Assembly (NCBI RefSeq): GCF_900114345.1 | Contig: NZ_FOZJ01000002.1 | Location: 496,001 to 560,000 of the forward strand | Reading direction: 5' to 3' | Length of the DNA: 64,000 nt | DNA from: Microbacterium sp. cf046 | GTDB taxonomy: Bacteria > Actinomycetota > Actinomycetes > Actinomycetales > Microbacteriaceae | Part shown: positions 28,909-38,276 of the stretch, piece by piece | Position numbering within the stretch: the first letter of the stretch is position 1 | How the letters are laid out: every line of letters begins with the position of its first letter | Notes under the pieces: model-generated | Databases searched by the model: none | Told to the model about the DNA's origin: nothing | What the model saw: the letters and a program-made list of their open reading frames with translations, nothing else | Program-made: the position numbers and the translations under genes

Positions 28909-31034
28909 GCGCGTTCTCCTCTGTACTCCTCGGCTGCCGCGCCTGCGGCGGCGATGGTCTCGCGTGCCGCCTCCACGACGGCCCCGGCGGTGACGCCGAA
29001 CTTCTCGAAAAGGGTCTTGTAGTCGGCGGACGCGCCGAAGTGCTCGATCGAGACGCTTCGTCCGTGATCCCCGACGATGCCGCGCCACGGCAGCGCGATA
29101 CCCGCTTCGACGGAGACGCGGGCCTTGACCGACCGCGGCAGCACGGACTCGCGGTAGGCGGCATCCTGCTCGTCGAACCACTCGAGCGACGGAGCCGAGA
29201 CGACACGGGCGTTCACGCCCTCCGCGGCGAGGGTCTCGCGGGCGGCGACGGCGAGCTGCACTTCGGAGCCCGTCGCGATCAGGATCACGTCGGGCGTGCC
29301 GTTCGGGGCCTCCGCGAGCACGTACGCACCCTTGACCGCGAGGTCGGCGGAGGCGAACGTGTCGCCGGAGGCGGCACCGTCTCCGCGCTCGAACACCGGG
29401 ATGTTCTGGCGGGTCAGCGCGATGCCCGCCGGCCCCGCGTGCCGGCGCAGCATCTCGAGCCAGACCACCGCGGTCTCGGTGGCATCGCCGGGGCGCACGA
29501 CCGTGAAGTTCGGGATGGCGCGCAGGGCCGCCAGCTGCTCGATCGGCTGGTGCGTGGGGCCGTCTTCGCCCAGGGCGACGGAGTCGTGGGTCCACACGAA
29601 GATGCTCGGGATGTTCATGAGCGCCGAGAGGCGGACCGGGGGGCGCATGTAATCGCTGAAGATCAGGAACGTGCCGCCGAACGGCCGCGTCGGACCGTGC
29701 AGCACGATGCCGTTGACGATCGCGCCCATCGCGTGCTCGCGGATGCCGAAATGCAGCACCCGGCCGTACGGGTCGCCGCTCCACTCGTGTGTGGACCACT
29801 GCTCGGGGATGAACGATTTCGCGCTCTTGATCGTCGTCAGGTTCGACTCGGCGAGGTCGGCGGAACCGCCCCACAGCTCGGGGAGCTCGGCGGCGAGCGC
29901 GTTGATCACCGTGCCGGAGGCGGCGCGCGTCGAGACGTCCTTGCCGGCCTCGAACGCCGGCAGCGCCGACGCGATGCCCGCGGGCAGCTCGCGCGCCTGC
30001 ACACGATCCCACAGCGCCTTGCGCTCGGGGTTGGCCGCAGCCCACGCGTCGAAGCGCTCCTGCCACGCCGCATGCGCTGCCGCACCACGCTCGCCGAGGC
30101 TCCGGGTGTGGGCGAGGACGTCCTCGGCGACCACGAAGGTCTGCTCGGGGTCGAATCCGAGCACCTTCTTCGTCGCGGCGAGCTCGTCCGAACCCAGTGC
30201 CGAGCCGTGGATCTTGCCGGTGTTCTGCTTGCCGGGCGAGGGCCAGCCGATGATCGTGCGCAGGATGATGAGGGAGGGCTTGGCAGTCTCTCCCTTGGCG
30301 GCCTCTAGGGCGGCGTACAGCTCGGCGGCGTCCTCGAGGTACTGGCCGGTCTTCTTCCAGTCGACGACCTGCACGTGCCAGCCGTACGACTCGTAGCGCT
30401 TGGCGACGTCCTCGGTGAACGCGACGTTCGTGTCGTCCTCGATCGAGATCTGGTTCGAGTCGTAGATCGCGATGAGATTGCCGAGCGACTGGTGCCCGGC
30501 CAGGCTCGACGCCTCCGATGTGACGCCCTCCTGAAGGTCGCCGTCGCCGGCGATCACGTAGATGAAGTGGTCGAACGGCGACTCGCCGGCCGGCGTCTCG
30601 GGGTCGAACAGGCCGCGCTCGTAGCGGGCCGCGTAGGCGAAGCCGACTGCGGATGCGAGGCCCTGGCCGAGCGGACCGGTGGTGATCTCCACGCCGTCGG
30701 TGTGGCCGTACTCGGGGTGGCCGGGGGTCTTGGATCCCCATGTGCGCAGCGCCTTCAGGTCGTCGAGTTCGAGCCCGAACCCGCCGAGGTACAGCTGCAC
30801 GTACTGCGTGAGGGAGGAGTGGCCCGCCGACAGGATGAACCGGTCGCGCCCGGGCCAGTGCACATCGCCCGGGTCGTGGTTCAGCACCCGCTGGTAGAGC
30901 AGATACGCCGCGGGGGCGAGGCTCATCGCCGTGCCCGGGTGACCGTTGCCCACCTTCTCGACCGCGTCCGCTGCCAGCACGCGAGCGGTATCCACCGCGC
31001 GCCGATCGATTTCATCCCAACGCAGTTCCGACAC
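28905..31034 (-). CDS. tkt: Transketolase
   Basis: A 709-aa thiamine diphosphate enzyme that moves two-carbon units between sugar phosphates. The N-terminus has [17 protein letters not shown] and [11 protein letters not shown]; the thiamine-binding motif is [13 protein letters not shown] near residue 155. The central pyrimidine domain has [14 protein letters not shown], and the C-terminal domain has [20 protein letters not shown]. The start is GTG at 31034 with AAAGG upstream. It is the first gene of the minus-strand carbon operon. A -10-like TATGCT lies on the minus strand at 31132-31127. It is divergent from ctaB. Confidence 0.98.
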   Translation of the reverse strand: MSELRWDEIDRRAVDTARVLAADAVEKVGNGHPGTAMSLAPAAYLLYQRVLNHDPGDVHWPGRDRFILSAGHSSLTQYVQLYLGGFGLELDDLKALRTWGSKTPGHPEYGHTDGVEITTGPLGQGLASAVGFAYAARYERGLFDPETPAGESPFDHFIYVIAGDGDLQEGVTSEASSLAGHQSLGNLIAIYDSNQISIEDDTNVAFTEDVAKRYESYGWHVQVVDWKKTGQYLEDAAELYAALEAAKGETAKPSLIILRTIIGWPSPGKQNTGKIHGSALGSDELAATKKVLGFDPEQTFVVAEDVLAHTRSLGERGAAAHAAWQERFDAWAAANPERKALWDRVQARELPAGIASALPAFEAGKDVSTRAASGTVINALAAELPELWGGSADLAESNLTTIKSAKSFIPEQWSTHEWSGDPYGRVLHFGIREHAMGAIVNGIVLHGPTRPFGGTFLIFSDYMRPPVRLSALMNIPSIFVWTHDSVALGEDGPTHQPIEQLAALRAIPNFTVVRPGDATETAVVWLEMLRRHAGPAGIALTRQNIPVFERGDGAASGDTFASADLAVKGAYVLAEAPNGTPDVILIATGSEVQLAVAARETLAAEGVNARVVSAPSLEWFDEQDAAYRESVLPRSVKARVSVEAGIALPWRGIVGDHGRSVSIEHFGASADYKTLFEKFGVTAGAVVEAARETIAAAGAAAEEYRGERA

Positions 31035-31204
31035 CGGGCCGCCTTTCTCAGAGGGAGTGCACCCGAATCAGCAGACCGCGTCGCAAATCGGGAGGAGCAG
31101 CCGGCGCAGGGCGCGCGTGTTGTTTCAGCATACCGAAGCGGGATTCCGCGGCGGCTATGCGATACGTCGTGTGACGGCAGTGTGGCACGGCCATCCGACC
31201 GGCT

Positions 31205-31237
31205 CGTGTCGGCGTCGTGTCGACGCCGTGTCGGCAC
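31205..31237. promoter_or_regulatory. Three 11-bp direct repeats between tkt and ctaB
   Basis: CGTGTCGGCGT, CGTGTCGACGC and CGTGTCGGCAC start at 31205, 31216 and 31227, one helical turn apart. They lie upstream of both divergent genes, between the tkt -10 (about 31130) and the ctaB -10 (TAGACT, 31303-31308). The 308-bp spacer 31035-31342 otherwise holds only these promoter elements. Confidence 0.45.
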
Positions 31238-31342
31238 GCTCACACCGGGATCCGCCCGACTGTGAGGCGCCGCGCGTCGGTGGGCGCGCCGCGCGGATGC
31301 CATAGACTCGACACGCAGTTTCAGGCGGTCGAGCGGGGAGCG

Positions 31343-32275
31343 ATGGACACCACGATGACGGCGGGCGCAGCATCCGCCCGCACGAGTCGACCGCATTCCC
31401 TGGGTCGAACGATCCGTGCCTACATCGCGCTGACCAAGCCGCGCGTCCTCGAGCTGCTCCTGGTGACCACGGTGCCCGTGATGATCCTGGCCCAAGGCGG
31501 GTTCCCGAGCCTCTGGCTCGTCCTCGCGACCGTGCTGGGCGGCTCCATGAGCGCGGGATCTGCGGCAGCGTTCAACATGTATCTCGATCGCGACATCGAC
31601 GCGCACATGCAGCGCACCGTGAACCGGCCGCTGGTGACGGGTGAGGTCTCTCCGCGTGGCGCGCTGATCTTCGCGTGGGCGCTGGCGGCGGCATCCACCG
31701 TCTGGCTCTGGCTCACCACGAACTGGCTGGCCGCCGCACTCTCGGCCGGGGCGATCTTCTTCTACGTCGTGATCTACACGATGATCCTCAAGCGCCGCAC
31801 CGAGCAGAACATCGTGTGGGGCGGCATCGCCGGGTGCTTCCCGGTCTTGATCGGCTGGACCGCCGTCACCGGCTCGCTCGCCTGGCCGCCGGTCATCCTG
31901 TTCGCCCTCGTCTTCCTGTGGACCCCGCCGCATTACTGGCCCCTGTCGATGAAGTACAAGGAGCAGTACGAGGAAGTCCATGTGCCGATGCTCGGCGCGA
32001 CCCGCAACGGCTCCCAGGTGGGGCTGCAGGTCATCCTCTACGCCTGGGCCACCGTGGTCTGCTCGCTCCTGCTGATCCCGGTCGCCGGCATGGGACTGGT
32101 GTACACGGTCTCGGCCCTGGTGTTCGGCGGCTGGTTCATCTACGAGTCGCACCGCCTTTACAACCGCGCGGTGCGCGGCACCGAGCCACGGCCGATGCGC
32201 GTCTTCCACGCGTCGATCACGTATCTCACGCTGCTGTTCGTCGCCATCGCGATCGACCCGCTCCTGCCCTTCTGA
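31343..32275 (+). CDS. ctaB: Protoheme IX farnesyltransferase (heme O synthase)
   Basis: A 310-aa membrane prenyltransferase that adds a farnesyl group to heme B, giving heme O for cytochrome oxidase. It belongs to the UbiA superfamily: the first Asp-rich motif is [15 protein letters not shown] near residue 78, and the family sequence [10 protein letters not shown] follows a short N-terminus. About eight or nine membrane helices are present, along with [10 protein letters not shown]. The ATG at 31343 follows GGGGAG, and a -10-like TAGACT is at 31303-31308. Heme A synthase (ctaA) and a SURF1 protein elsewhere in the window act in the same route. Confidence 0.97.
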   Translation: MDTTMTAGAASARTSRPHSLGRTIRAYIALTKPRVLELLLVTTVPVMILAQGGFPSLWLVLATVLGGSMSAGSAAAFNMYLDRDIDAHMQRTVNRPLVTGEVSPRGALIFAWALAAASTVWLWLTTNWLAAALSAGAIFFYVVIYTMILKRRTEQNIVWGGIAGCFPVLIGWTAVTGSLAWPPVILFALVFLWTPPHYWPLSMKYKEQYEEVHVPMLGATRNGSQVGLQVILYAWATVVCSLLLIPVAGMGLVYTVSALVFGGWFIYESHRLYNRAVRGTEPRPMRVFHASITYLTLLFVAIAIDPLLPF

Positions 32276-32278
32276 GTC

Positions 32279-32998
32279 ATGGCGGAAGGACTCGACGACG
32301 CCGCCGTGCTGCGGGTCGGGTCGGCCTTTCCCGACCCCCCGTTCAATGGGGAGGCGGATGCCCCGTCCGGACTCGATGTCGATCTGACGGCCGCCCTCGC
32401 CCGCTCCCTCGGATGGGGCATCAGGTTCGTGCCGTATCGCGGTGCGGACTTCGACGGCATCTTCGCGGGCCTCGGGACCGACTACGACTGTGTGGCGTCC
32501 GGGACGACGATCACTCCGGCGCGTGAGCGGCTCGCCGCGTTCGGTGAGCCGTACCTGGTCTCGGGCCAGGCGATCGCGGTGGACGTGGGCAGGCACCCGG
32601 ACGTGCGGGGGGTCGACGACCTCGACGGGCTCGTGATCGGGGTGCAGAACGGGAACACGAGCGAACCGATCGCGCGTCGGCTCGTCGCGGACGGGAAGGC
32701 GGCGTCGCTGAAGGTCTACGCGTACGACCGGATCCGCGAGGCGGTGTCCGACCTGACGAGCGGCGCATGCGACGTGCTCATGAAGCTCGATCCCGTCCTG
32801 ACCGATCTCGTCCGGCCGACACCGGGAGTCGAGGTGGTGGCCCGTGGCCTGTCCGTCGAGCGGGTCGCCGTGGCGACCCGCATCGGCGACCCGCTCGGAG
32901 CGCGGCTCGCTCGCGCGCAGGCGCAGCTCGAGGCGGATGGCACCCTCGCCAGGTTCCGCAGGATTCGGCTCGGCCGCGCGGATCTGGAGCAGCCGTGA
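32279..32998 (+). CDS. Solute-binding-protein family 3 domain protein without signal peptide
   Basis: A 239-aa protein that reads as a complete amino-acid-type periplasmic binding domain. It starts at VLRVGSAFPDPPF, then has PSGLDVDLTAALARSLG, FDGIFAGL and TITPARERLAAFGEPYL. It has no signal peptide or lipobox: the first 12 residues are MAEGLDDAAVLR, and the ctaB stop is 3 nt upstream, so no longer N-terminus is possible. It therefore appears to be cytoplasmic, unlike ordinary transporter subunits, and no permease or ATPase gene is near. There is no ribosome binding site, so translation may restart after ctaB. It overlaps the cupin gene by 4 bp (GTGA). The role is unknown; ligand sensing in the cytoplasm is one possibility. 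Confidence 0.85.
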   Translation: MAEGLDDAAVLRVGSAFPDPPFNGEADAPSGLDVDLTAALARSLGWGIRFVPYRGADFDGIFAGLGTDYDCVASGTTITPARERLAAFGEPYLVSGQAIAVDVGRHPDVRGVDDLDGLVIGVQNGNTSEPIARRLVADGKAASLKVYAYDRIREAVSDLTSGACDVLMKLDPVLTDLVRPTPGVEVVARGLSVERVAVATRIGDPLGARLARAQAQLEADGTLARFRRIRLGRADLEQP

Positions 32999-33363
32999 TC
33001 AGCTGCGTCCGCCTGTGGTCGGATGCGTCCGGCCGTTCGCGCGTGGAGCGTGGTGTCATCACGGTCGAGGTCGGGGAGCTCAGTTCCGCCGCGCCGGCCT
33101 CGGAGGTCCGGTTCGAGGAGTCGGCGCCTGGCGCATCCCTGGATTGGCACGTCGCACCGCATCGGCAGTTCGTGCTGACTCTGGCCGGCCGCCTGGAGTT
33201 CCTGACCCGCGACGGCGAGCGATTCACCCTCGACCCGGGCACCGTGCTCCTTGCGGAGGACACCGTCGGCACCGGCCACCGCTGGACCTCGCTCGGCGAA
33301 TCGGGCTGGCGGCGCGTCTACGTGCGGCTGGGGCCCGGACCGGTCCCGTTCGTCGCGCGATGA
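32995..33363 (+). CDS. Small cupin-domain protein
   Basis: A 122-aa single-domain protein with a cupin pattern: LDWHVAPHRQFVLTLAGRLEFLTRDGE in separate parts (WHVAPHRQFVLTLAG then LEFLTRDGE), followed by LDPGTVLLAEDTVGTGHRW. The two His of the first motif and His of GTGHRW could bind a metal. Function is unknown; small cupins include isomerases, dioxygenases and sugar- or ligand-binding regulators. The GTG at 32995 overlaps the stop of the binding-domain gene by 4 bp, so the two proteins are probably made in similar amounts and act together. It is convergent with the antiporter gene. Confidence 0.82.
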   Translation: MISCVRLWSDASGRSRVERGVITVEVGELSSAAPASEVRFEESAPGASLDWHVAPHRQFVLTLAGRLEFLTRDGERFTLDPGTVLLAEDTVGTGHRWTSLGESGWRRVYVRLGPGPVPFVAR

Positions 33364-33382
33364 CGTCGGTGTGCGTGCGGCT

Positions 33383-34957
33383 TCAACCCTGCCTCGGGAA
33401 CTGCGCGCGCAGCGCGGTCTCCTCCGCGTCGATGGCCTGCAGCGCGGCGACGATCGCCGGTTCCTGATAGCGGCCCTCCGCACGCGCCTGCAGCACCGCG
33501 GCGCGCTCGGCGTCCAACATCGCGGTGCGCAGCCGGAACTTCGCCTCCAGCTGCGGGATGGAGGCATCCGGGCCGTAGGTGTCGAGCGTCTCGCCGAGGA
33601 ATCCGGCATCCGTTCTGAGCAGGTCCGCGACGCGCTGCTCGTCGCCGGAGACCTCCTGCGAATCGAGCAGATCGATCCCGGCCTGGCGCGCTTCGGCCAT
33701 CAGCAGGCGGCGCTCGGTGAGCTCCTGGGTGAAGCTCGGCTTGGGCAGCTTGAGGGCCCGGATGATCGCCGGAAGCGCAAGCCCGCCCAGGAGGCTTGCG
33801 ACCACGACGACGAAGGCCAGGAACTGCAGGTACTCGCGCTGCGGGGTCTCGGGCGGAAGGAGGAACACCGCGGCCAGCGTCACCACGCCGCGCACGCCCG
33901 CCGCGGCCACGGCCACACCGCTGCCCCATGCCCACCGGCGCTCGCGCAGCCGTTTCGGCCCCTTCCGGTACAGCAGCGTGGTGCCCATCACCCAGGCGAA
34001 CCGCGACACCACCAGCGCGAGGAGAAGACCGATGCAGATCACGACGGTCTGCCAGATGCCCGGACCGGTGCGGATCGCGCCCTCGAGGATGCCCTCCAGG
34101 TTCAGCCCGATGAAGAGGAACACGGCGTTCTCCAGGAGGAACTGGATCGTCCGCCAATTGAGTCGCTCGGCGACGCGGGCCTCGGCCGAGGAGACGGCCG
34201 GGGCACGATAGCCGAGGTACAGTCCCGCGATCACCACCGACAGGACCCCCGACCCGTGCAGCAGCTCGCCGAGCAGGAATGCCGCGAACGGGGTCACGAG
34301 CGTGAGACTCGTGTCGAGGACGGCGGAGTGCAGTCGCGATCGCACCCACGAGACGATCCAGCCGACGCCGAACCCCACGCCGGTGCCCACGGCGACGGCG
34401 ATCACGAAGTCCAGCCCGATCTCCGCCGGGGTGACGACGCTCACGATCGCGGCGATCGATGCGTTCAGCGCGACGAGGGCGGTTGCGTCGTTGAGGAGGC
34501 TCTCGCCCTCGAGGATCGTCACGACGCGCCTGGGCAGGCCGAGTCGACCGGCGATCGCTGTCACGGCGATCGCATCGGTTGGCGCGACGACCGCGGCGAA
34601 CGCGAACGCCGCGGCGAGCGTGATCGCCGGAATCAGGGCGAAGGCGGCGATCCCGACGACGAGCACGGTGAAGGCGACCAGGCCGACCGACAGGAGGAGG
34701 ATGCTGTCGCGACGGGCGCGCACATCGATCACCGAGGTGCGGATGGCGGCCGCGAACAGGAGCGGCGGCAGGATGCCGTACAGGATCAGCTCGGGCTGCA
34801 CCTGCACCTGCGGGACAGCGGGGATGAACGACGCGGCACCGCCGACGACGACGAGGGCGACCGGCGCCGACCACCCCAGCCGTCCGACGAACCCCGTGAC
34901 GGCGACGGTCGTGATCACGAAAAGGACGATCCACGTGATCGTTCCGACAGGGTCCAC
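33383..34957 (-). CDS. Na+/H+ antiporter, CPA1 (NhaP-like) family
   Basis: A 524-aa membrane protein with about 12 hydrophobic helices in the first 400 residues and a soluble C-terminal region of about 120 residues. The core motif APTDAIAVTAIAGRLGLP followed by ILEGESLLNDATALVA is typical of cation/proton antiporters of the CPA1 family; the Asp of LLNDA is the ion-binding site. It would export Na+ (or another cation) in exchange for protons. GATACT lies exactly 6 nt before the GTG start and there is no ribosome binding site. A strong hairpin sits directly upstream, separating it from the small membrane protein gene. Confidence 0.94.
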   Translation of the reverse strand: MDPVGTITWIVLFVITTVAVTGFVGRLGWSAPVALVVVGGAASFIPAVPQVQVQPELILYGILPPLLFAAAIRTSVIDVRARRDSILLLSVGLVAFTVLVVGIAAFALIPAITLAAAFAFAAVVAPTDAIAVTAIAGRLGLPRRVVTILEGESLLNDATALVALNASIAAIVSVVTPAEIGLDFVIAVAVGTGVGFGVGWIVSWVRSRLHSAVLDTSLTLVTPFAAFLLGELLHGSGVLSVVIAGLYLGYRAPAVSSAEARVAERLNWRTIQFLLENAVFLFIGLNLEGILEGAIRTGPGIWQTVVICIGLLLALVVSRFAWVMGTTLLYRKGPKRLRERRWAWGSGVAVAAAGVRGVVTLAAVFLLPPETPQREYLQFLAFVVVVASLLGGLALPAIIRALKLPKPSFTQELTERRLLMAEARQAGIDLLDSQEVSGDEQRVADLLRTDAGFLGETLDTYGPDASIPQLEAKFRLRTAMLDAERAAVLQARAEGRYQEPAIVAALQAIDAEETALRAQFPRQG

Positions 34958-34963
34958 GCAGTC

Positions 34964-34969
34964 AGTATC
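34964..34969 (-). promoter_or_regulatory. -10 element of the antiporter gene
   Basis: On the minus strand GATACT ends 6 nt before the GTG at 34957. Confidence 0.4.
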
Positions 34970-34974
34970 GAGCA

Positions 34975-35018
34975 GGAAGGGCGGGAGTGCGCGATTCTGC
35001 GCGGACTCCCGCCCTTCC
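34975..35018 (-). terminator. Strong 14-bp terminator hairpin
   Basis: GGAAGGGCGGGAGT (34975-34988) is the exact reverse complement of 35005-35018; the 16-nt loop contains a further GCGC/GCGC pairing. It follows the stop of the gene at 35047-35454 and precedes the antiporter promoter. Confidence 0.85.
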
Positions 35019-35046
35019 GGTGGGCTGTTTCAGCCCGACACGCGGA

Positions 35047-35454
35047 TCAGCGCTGCGGTGGGGCCTCCGGCACCGAGACGAGCTGCTCGTCGGCGACGAC
35101 AGTCGCGGGAGCGGTCTGCTCGACCGGCGCGTCCGTGAAGGACTCGTCCTCCGGGGTCCAGTCCAGCGCCTCGATGATCTCGACATCGCTGACCGGAACG
35201 AACGAGCGGACGGCAGCGACCACGAGGGTCAGGGCGAGTCCGATGATGCCGGTGGCGATCAGGATTCCGCCGACGATCGCCCAGACCTGGCCGACGTACA
35301 CGTCGACCGGGGTCGCGGTGCCGTCCGTGAGTCCGGTGGACATGACGCCGAGCTTGGTGACAGCGAGCCACGCGCCGAATGCGCTGGTGGCGAGCGATCC
35401 GACGAGGAGGATCCAGAACGGGATGCTGCGGAGAAGGCTGGGACGAACGGTCAT
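35047..35454 (-). CDS. Small two-helix membrane protein of unknown function
   Basis: A 135-aa protein with two hydrophobic helices (about residues 12-32 and 54-82), joined by a short extracytoplasmic loop. The acidic C-terminal tail contains VEIIEALDWTPEDESFTDAP. I do not recognise a family. The ATG at 35454 is preceded by AAGGAG at a good distance; the open frame to 35517 lacks support. A strong terminator follows, so it is likely a single-gene unit or the end of a transcript with ctaA, which lies 110 nt upstream on the same strand. Confidence 0.78.
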   Translation of the reverse strand: MTVRPSLLRSIPFWILLVGSLATSAFGAWLAVTKLGVMSTGLTDGTATPVDVYVGQVWAIVGGILIATGIIGLALTLVVAAVRSFVPVSDVEIIEALDWTPEDESFTDAPVEQTAPATVVADEQLVSVPEAPPQR

Positions 35455-35563
35455 ACGAGAACTCCTTGAGGTTGGGGGTGGCGGCTCAGCCGCGCGGGTC
35501 AAGCTTCGCTCGGCCACCCGAGCCGCACGTGTGCGATTCCGATGAGTCCGCTATGAGCGCGGA

Positions 35564-36604
35564 TCAGCGACCGGCGGGTGCGGCGTGAACCGATCCAGCG
35601 TACGCGGGGTCTTCCTGGACAACTCCTGCAGACGCAGTCAGATGCATCACCACCGCGGTCATCGCCGCGACCAGGAGGACCGCGAGGACCATGTGGACGT
35701 TGACCAGCACGATCGGCAGTCCTGTCCGCGCCTGCCAGAGGCCGACGACGATCTGTGCGGCCTCGACGGCCAGCAGCAGACCGGTCCAGAGGCGGAGGCG
35801 GAGCGCGGGGTCCGTGCGCCACGAGGCGGCGACCAGGACGAGCGTGAGGGCCAGCAGGGCGTATGCGGGCCAGGAATGCACGTGCTGCATGAATTCGGGG
35901 TCGAGGCCGTTCCGCGCGGCCCCGCCGTCCCCGGCGTGCGGGCCGGACCCCGTCACCAGGATTCCGACGACCACGGTGATCAGTACGAGGGCGCTCGTGA
36001 GGTGGGCCAGCAGGGCGAACCAGCGCGGCACGGCGCGCACGCGAGGGCCGGGTGCGGCGTAGACGCGCGCCACCAGCACCGTCGCGAGCGAGACGAGGAC
36101 GACCGACGCGAAGTAGTGCAGGCCCACGACGTACGGGTTCAGGTTGGTCAGCACGGTGATGCCGCCGATGATCGCCTGCAGCGGCACGTACAGGCCGATC
36201 ACGAGCGACAGCCAGAACAGATCGCGGCGCCGGCGACGCATCCGCACGACGAACAGGAACATCAGGATGGCGACGACGACGAGCACGAACGTCAGCGTGC
36301 GGTTGCCGAATTCGATGACTCCGTGGATCCCCATCTCCGGTGTGGGGACGAACGACCCGTCCGTGCAGCGCGGCCAGGTCGGGCAGCCCAGTCCCGAGCC
36401 GGTGAGGCGCACGAGCCCGCCGGTGCCGACGATCCCGACCTGGACCGCAAGGGTCGCCCACGCCGCGGCGATCACGCGGCGGTCGACACGGGCGGGCAGC
36501 CACTCCCAGAACCGACGCAGGAATCCCGTCCGGGCGACCTGCGTCGGCGAGCCGTTGGTCTCGTCCGGGGCCCCGCTGGGGGTCCTCGTGGGGTCCGCGG
36601 CCAT
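35564..36604 (-). CDS. ctaA: Heme A synthase (COX15/CtaA)
   Basis: A 346-aa membrane enzyme that oxidises heme O to heme A for cytochrome c oxidase. It has eight helices in two similar four-helix bundles. The first bundle has GGLVRLTGSGLGCPTWPRC, including the Cys pair common in Gram-positive enzymes, and the Glu of HGVIEFGNRTL. Further His residues that bind heme lie in VGLHYFASV, FMQHVHSWPAY and NVHMVLA. AGGAGG lies 9 nt before the ATG at 36604. It is divergent from sufB across 253 bp and works after CtaB, encoded 4 kb away. Confidence 0.96.
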   Translation of the reverse strand: MAADPTRTPSGAPDETNGSPTQVARTGFLRRFWEWLPARVDRRVIAAAWATLAVQVGIVGTGGLVRLTGSGLGCPTWPRCTDGSFVPTPEMGIHGVIEFGNRTLTFVLVVVAILMFLFVVRMRRRRRDLFWLSLVIGLYVPLQAIIGGITVLTNLNPYVVGLHYFASVVLVSLATVLVARVYAAPGPRVRAVPRWFALLAHLTSALVLITVVVGILVTGSGPHAGDGGAARNGLDPEFMQHVHSWPAYALLALTLVLVAASWRTDPALRLRLWTGLLLAVEAAQIVVGLWQARTGLPIVLVNVHMVLAVLLVAAMTAVVMHLTASAGVVQEDPAYAGSVHAAPAGR

Positions 36605-36682
36605 CGGGCCTCGCCTCCTGGGAATGCGCACCGGACGTGGCCGGAGAAGGGTCCGGCCAACCGGTGGGGCGGCGGAACCCTG

Positions 36683-36734
36683 TAGAATCAAAGGGTCGGA
36701 TGCGGGCGCGTCGCGCTCTGCATCACTGACAGTG
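36683..36734 (+). promoter_or_regulatory. Candidate suf promoter and short dyad
   Basis: TAGAAT (36683-36688) is a -10-like hexamer, and the 11-bp inverted repeat CACTGACAGTG lies at 36724-36734, in the likely leader. In mycobacteria and cyanobacteria suf operons are controlled by SufR at inverted repeats, but no sufR gene is here. The rest of the 253-bp ctaA-sufB spacer shows nothing clear. Confidence 0.3.
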
Positions 36735-36857
36735 TAGGCGCGCAGGACGGCGCCTCGTGATTGGGCCCACCGAGCGGCATCCCTCTTCGGAACTCCACCG
36801 GAGGAGTAGGAATGCCGGGGCGGATGACACCGTTGTGGCCCGGAGGAGAGTGTGACG

Positions 36858-38276
36858 ATGTCGGATGTGCTGATCGACCGACCAGAGCTTGCGAGCCTCG
36901 GGCAGTACGAGTTCGGCTGGCACGACGAGGACGCCGCGGGAGCCGCCGCACAGCGCGGGCTCAGCGAGTCGGTCGTGCGCGGGATCTCCACCCTCAAGAA
37001 CGAACCCGAGTGGATGCTCAAGACCCGTCTGAAGGGCCTGCAGCTGTTCGAGCGCAAGCCGATGCCCACGTGGGGCGCCGATCTCAGCGAGATCGACTTC
37101 GACAACATCAAGTACTTCGTGCGCTCGACCGAGAAGCAGGCCGGCACGTGGGAAGAGCTCCCCGAGGAGATCCGGAACACGTACGAGCGCCTGGGCATCC
37201 CCGAGGCCGAGCGTCAGCGCCTCGTCGCCGGGGTCGCCGCGCAGTACGAGTCCGAGGTCGTGTACCACCAGATCAACGAGCAGCTCGAGGCCCAGGGCGT
37301 CATCTTCATGGACACCGACACCGCGCTGCGTGAGCACCCCGAGTTCTTCGAGGAGTACTTCGGCACCGTGATCCCCGCCGGCGACAACAAGTTCGCGGCG
37401 CTGAACACGTCGGTGTGGTCGGGCGGATCGTTCGTATACGTGCCGCCCGGCGTGCACGTCGAGATCCCGCTGCAGGCGTACTTCCGCATCAACACGGAGA
37501 ACATGGGGCAGTTCGAGCGGACGCTCATCATCGCCGACGAGGGCTCGTACGTGCACTACATCGAGGGCTGCACGGCCCCGATCTACAAGAGCGACTCGCT
37601 GCACTCCGCAGTGGTGGAGATCATCGTCAAGAAGAACGCCCGCGTGCGTTACACGACGATCCAGAACTGGTCGAACAACGTCTACAACCTCGTCACCAAG
37701 CGCGCGATCGCGCACGAGGGCGCGACGATGGAGTGGATCGACGGCAACATCGGCTCGAAGGTCACGATGAAGTACCCGTCGATCTTCCTCGTGGGCGAGC
37801 ACGCCAAGGGCGAGACCCTGTCGGTCGCCTTCGCCGGCCCCGGGCAGCACCAGGACGCCGGCGCGAAGATGATCCACATGGCGCCGTACACGCAGTCCTC
37901 GATCGTGTCGAAGTCGATCGCCCGCGGCGGCGGACGCGCGGGCTACCGCGGCGAGGTACGGGTGGACGCGAACGCGCACCACTCCGCCAACACGGTCCGC
38001 TGCGATGCGCTCCTGGTCGACACGATCTCGCGGTCCGACACGTATCCATCGATCGACATCCGCGTCGACGACGTGCAGCTCGGTCACGAGGCGACGGTCT
38101 CGAAGGTCAGCGAAGAGCAGCTGTTCTACCTGATGAGCCGGGGGATGCCGGAGGACGAGGCGATGGCGATGATCGTGCGCGGCTTCATCGAGCCGATCGC
38201 CCGCGAACTTCCCATGGAGTACGCCATGGAGCTCAACAAGCTCATCGAGATGGGCATGGAAGGATCGGTCGGCTAG
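36858..38276 (+). CDS. sufB: Fe-S cluster assembly protein SufB
   Basis: A 472-aa scaffold subunit of the SufBCD complex, on which Fe-S clusters are built. The N-terminal helical part has [19 protein letters not shown], and the beta-helix core has [20 protein letters not shown] and [20 protein letters not shown], where Cys is the proposed sulfur acceptor. The C-terminus has [21 protein letters not shown] prefer ATG 36858 over the GTG at 36852 because GGAGGAG (36842-36848) is then at proper spacing. It is the first gene of sufB-sufD-Rieske-sufC-sufT. Confidence 0.97.
   Translation: MSDVLIDRPELASLGQYEFGWHDEDAAGAAAQRGLSESVVRGISTLKNEPEWMLKTRLKGLQLFERKPMPTWGADLSEIDFDNIKYFVRSTEKQAGTWEELPEEIRNTYERLGIPEAERQRLVAGVAAQYESEVVYHQINEQLEAQGVIFMDTDTALREHPEFFEEYFGTVIPAGDNKFAALNTSVWSGGSFVYVPPGVHVEIPLQAYFRINTENMGQFERTLIIADEGSYVHYIEGCTAPIYKSDSLHSAVVEIIVKKNARVRYTTIQNWSNNVYNLVTKRAIAHEGATMEWIDGNIGSKVTMKYPSIFLVGEHAKGETLSVAFAGPGQHQDAGAKMIHMAPYTQSSIVSKSIARGGGRAGYRGEVRVDANAHHSANTVRCDALLVDTISRSDTYPSIDIRVDDVQLGHEATVSKVSEEQLFYLMSRGMPEDEAMAMIVRGFIEPIARELPMEYAMELNKLIEMGMEGSVG

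Noticed and set aside
36812..37333. ATG with a strong GGAGGAG site upstream of sufB, in another frame
   Set aside because: The frame overlaps sufB for 475 bp with Arg-rich shadow sequence; a short leader peptide is excluded because no early stop occurs.
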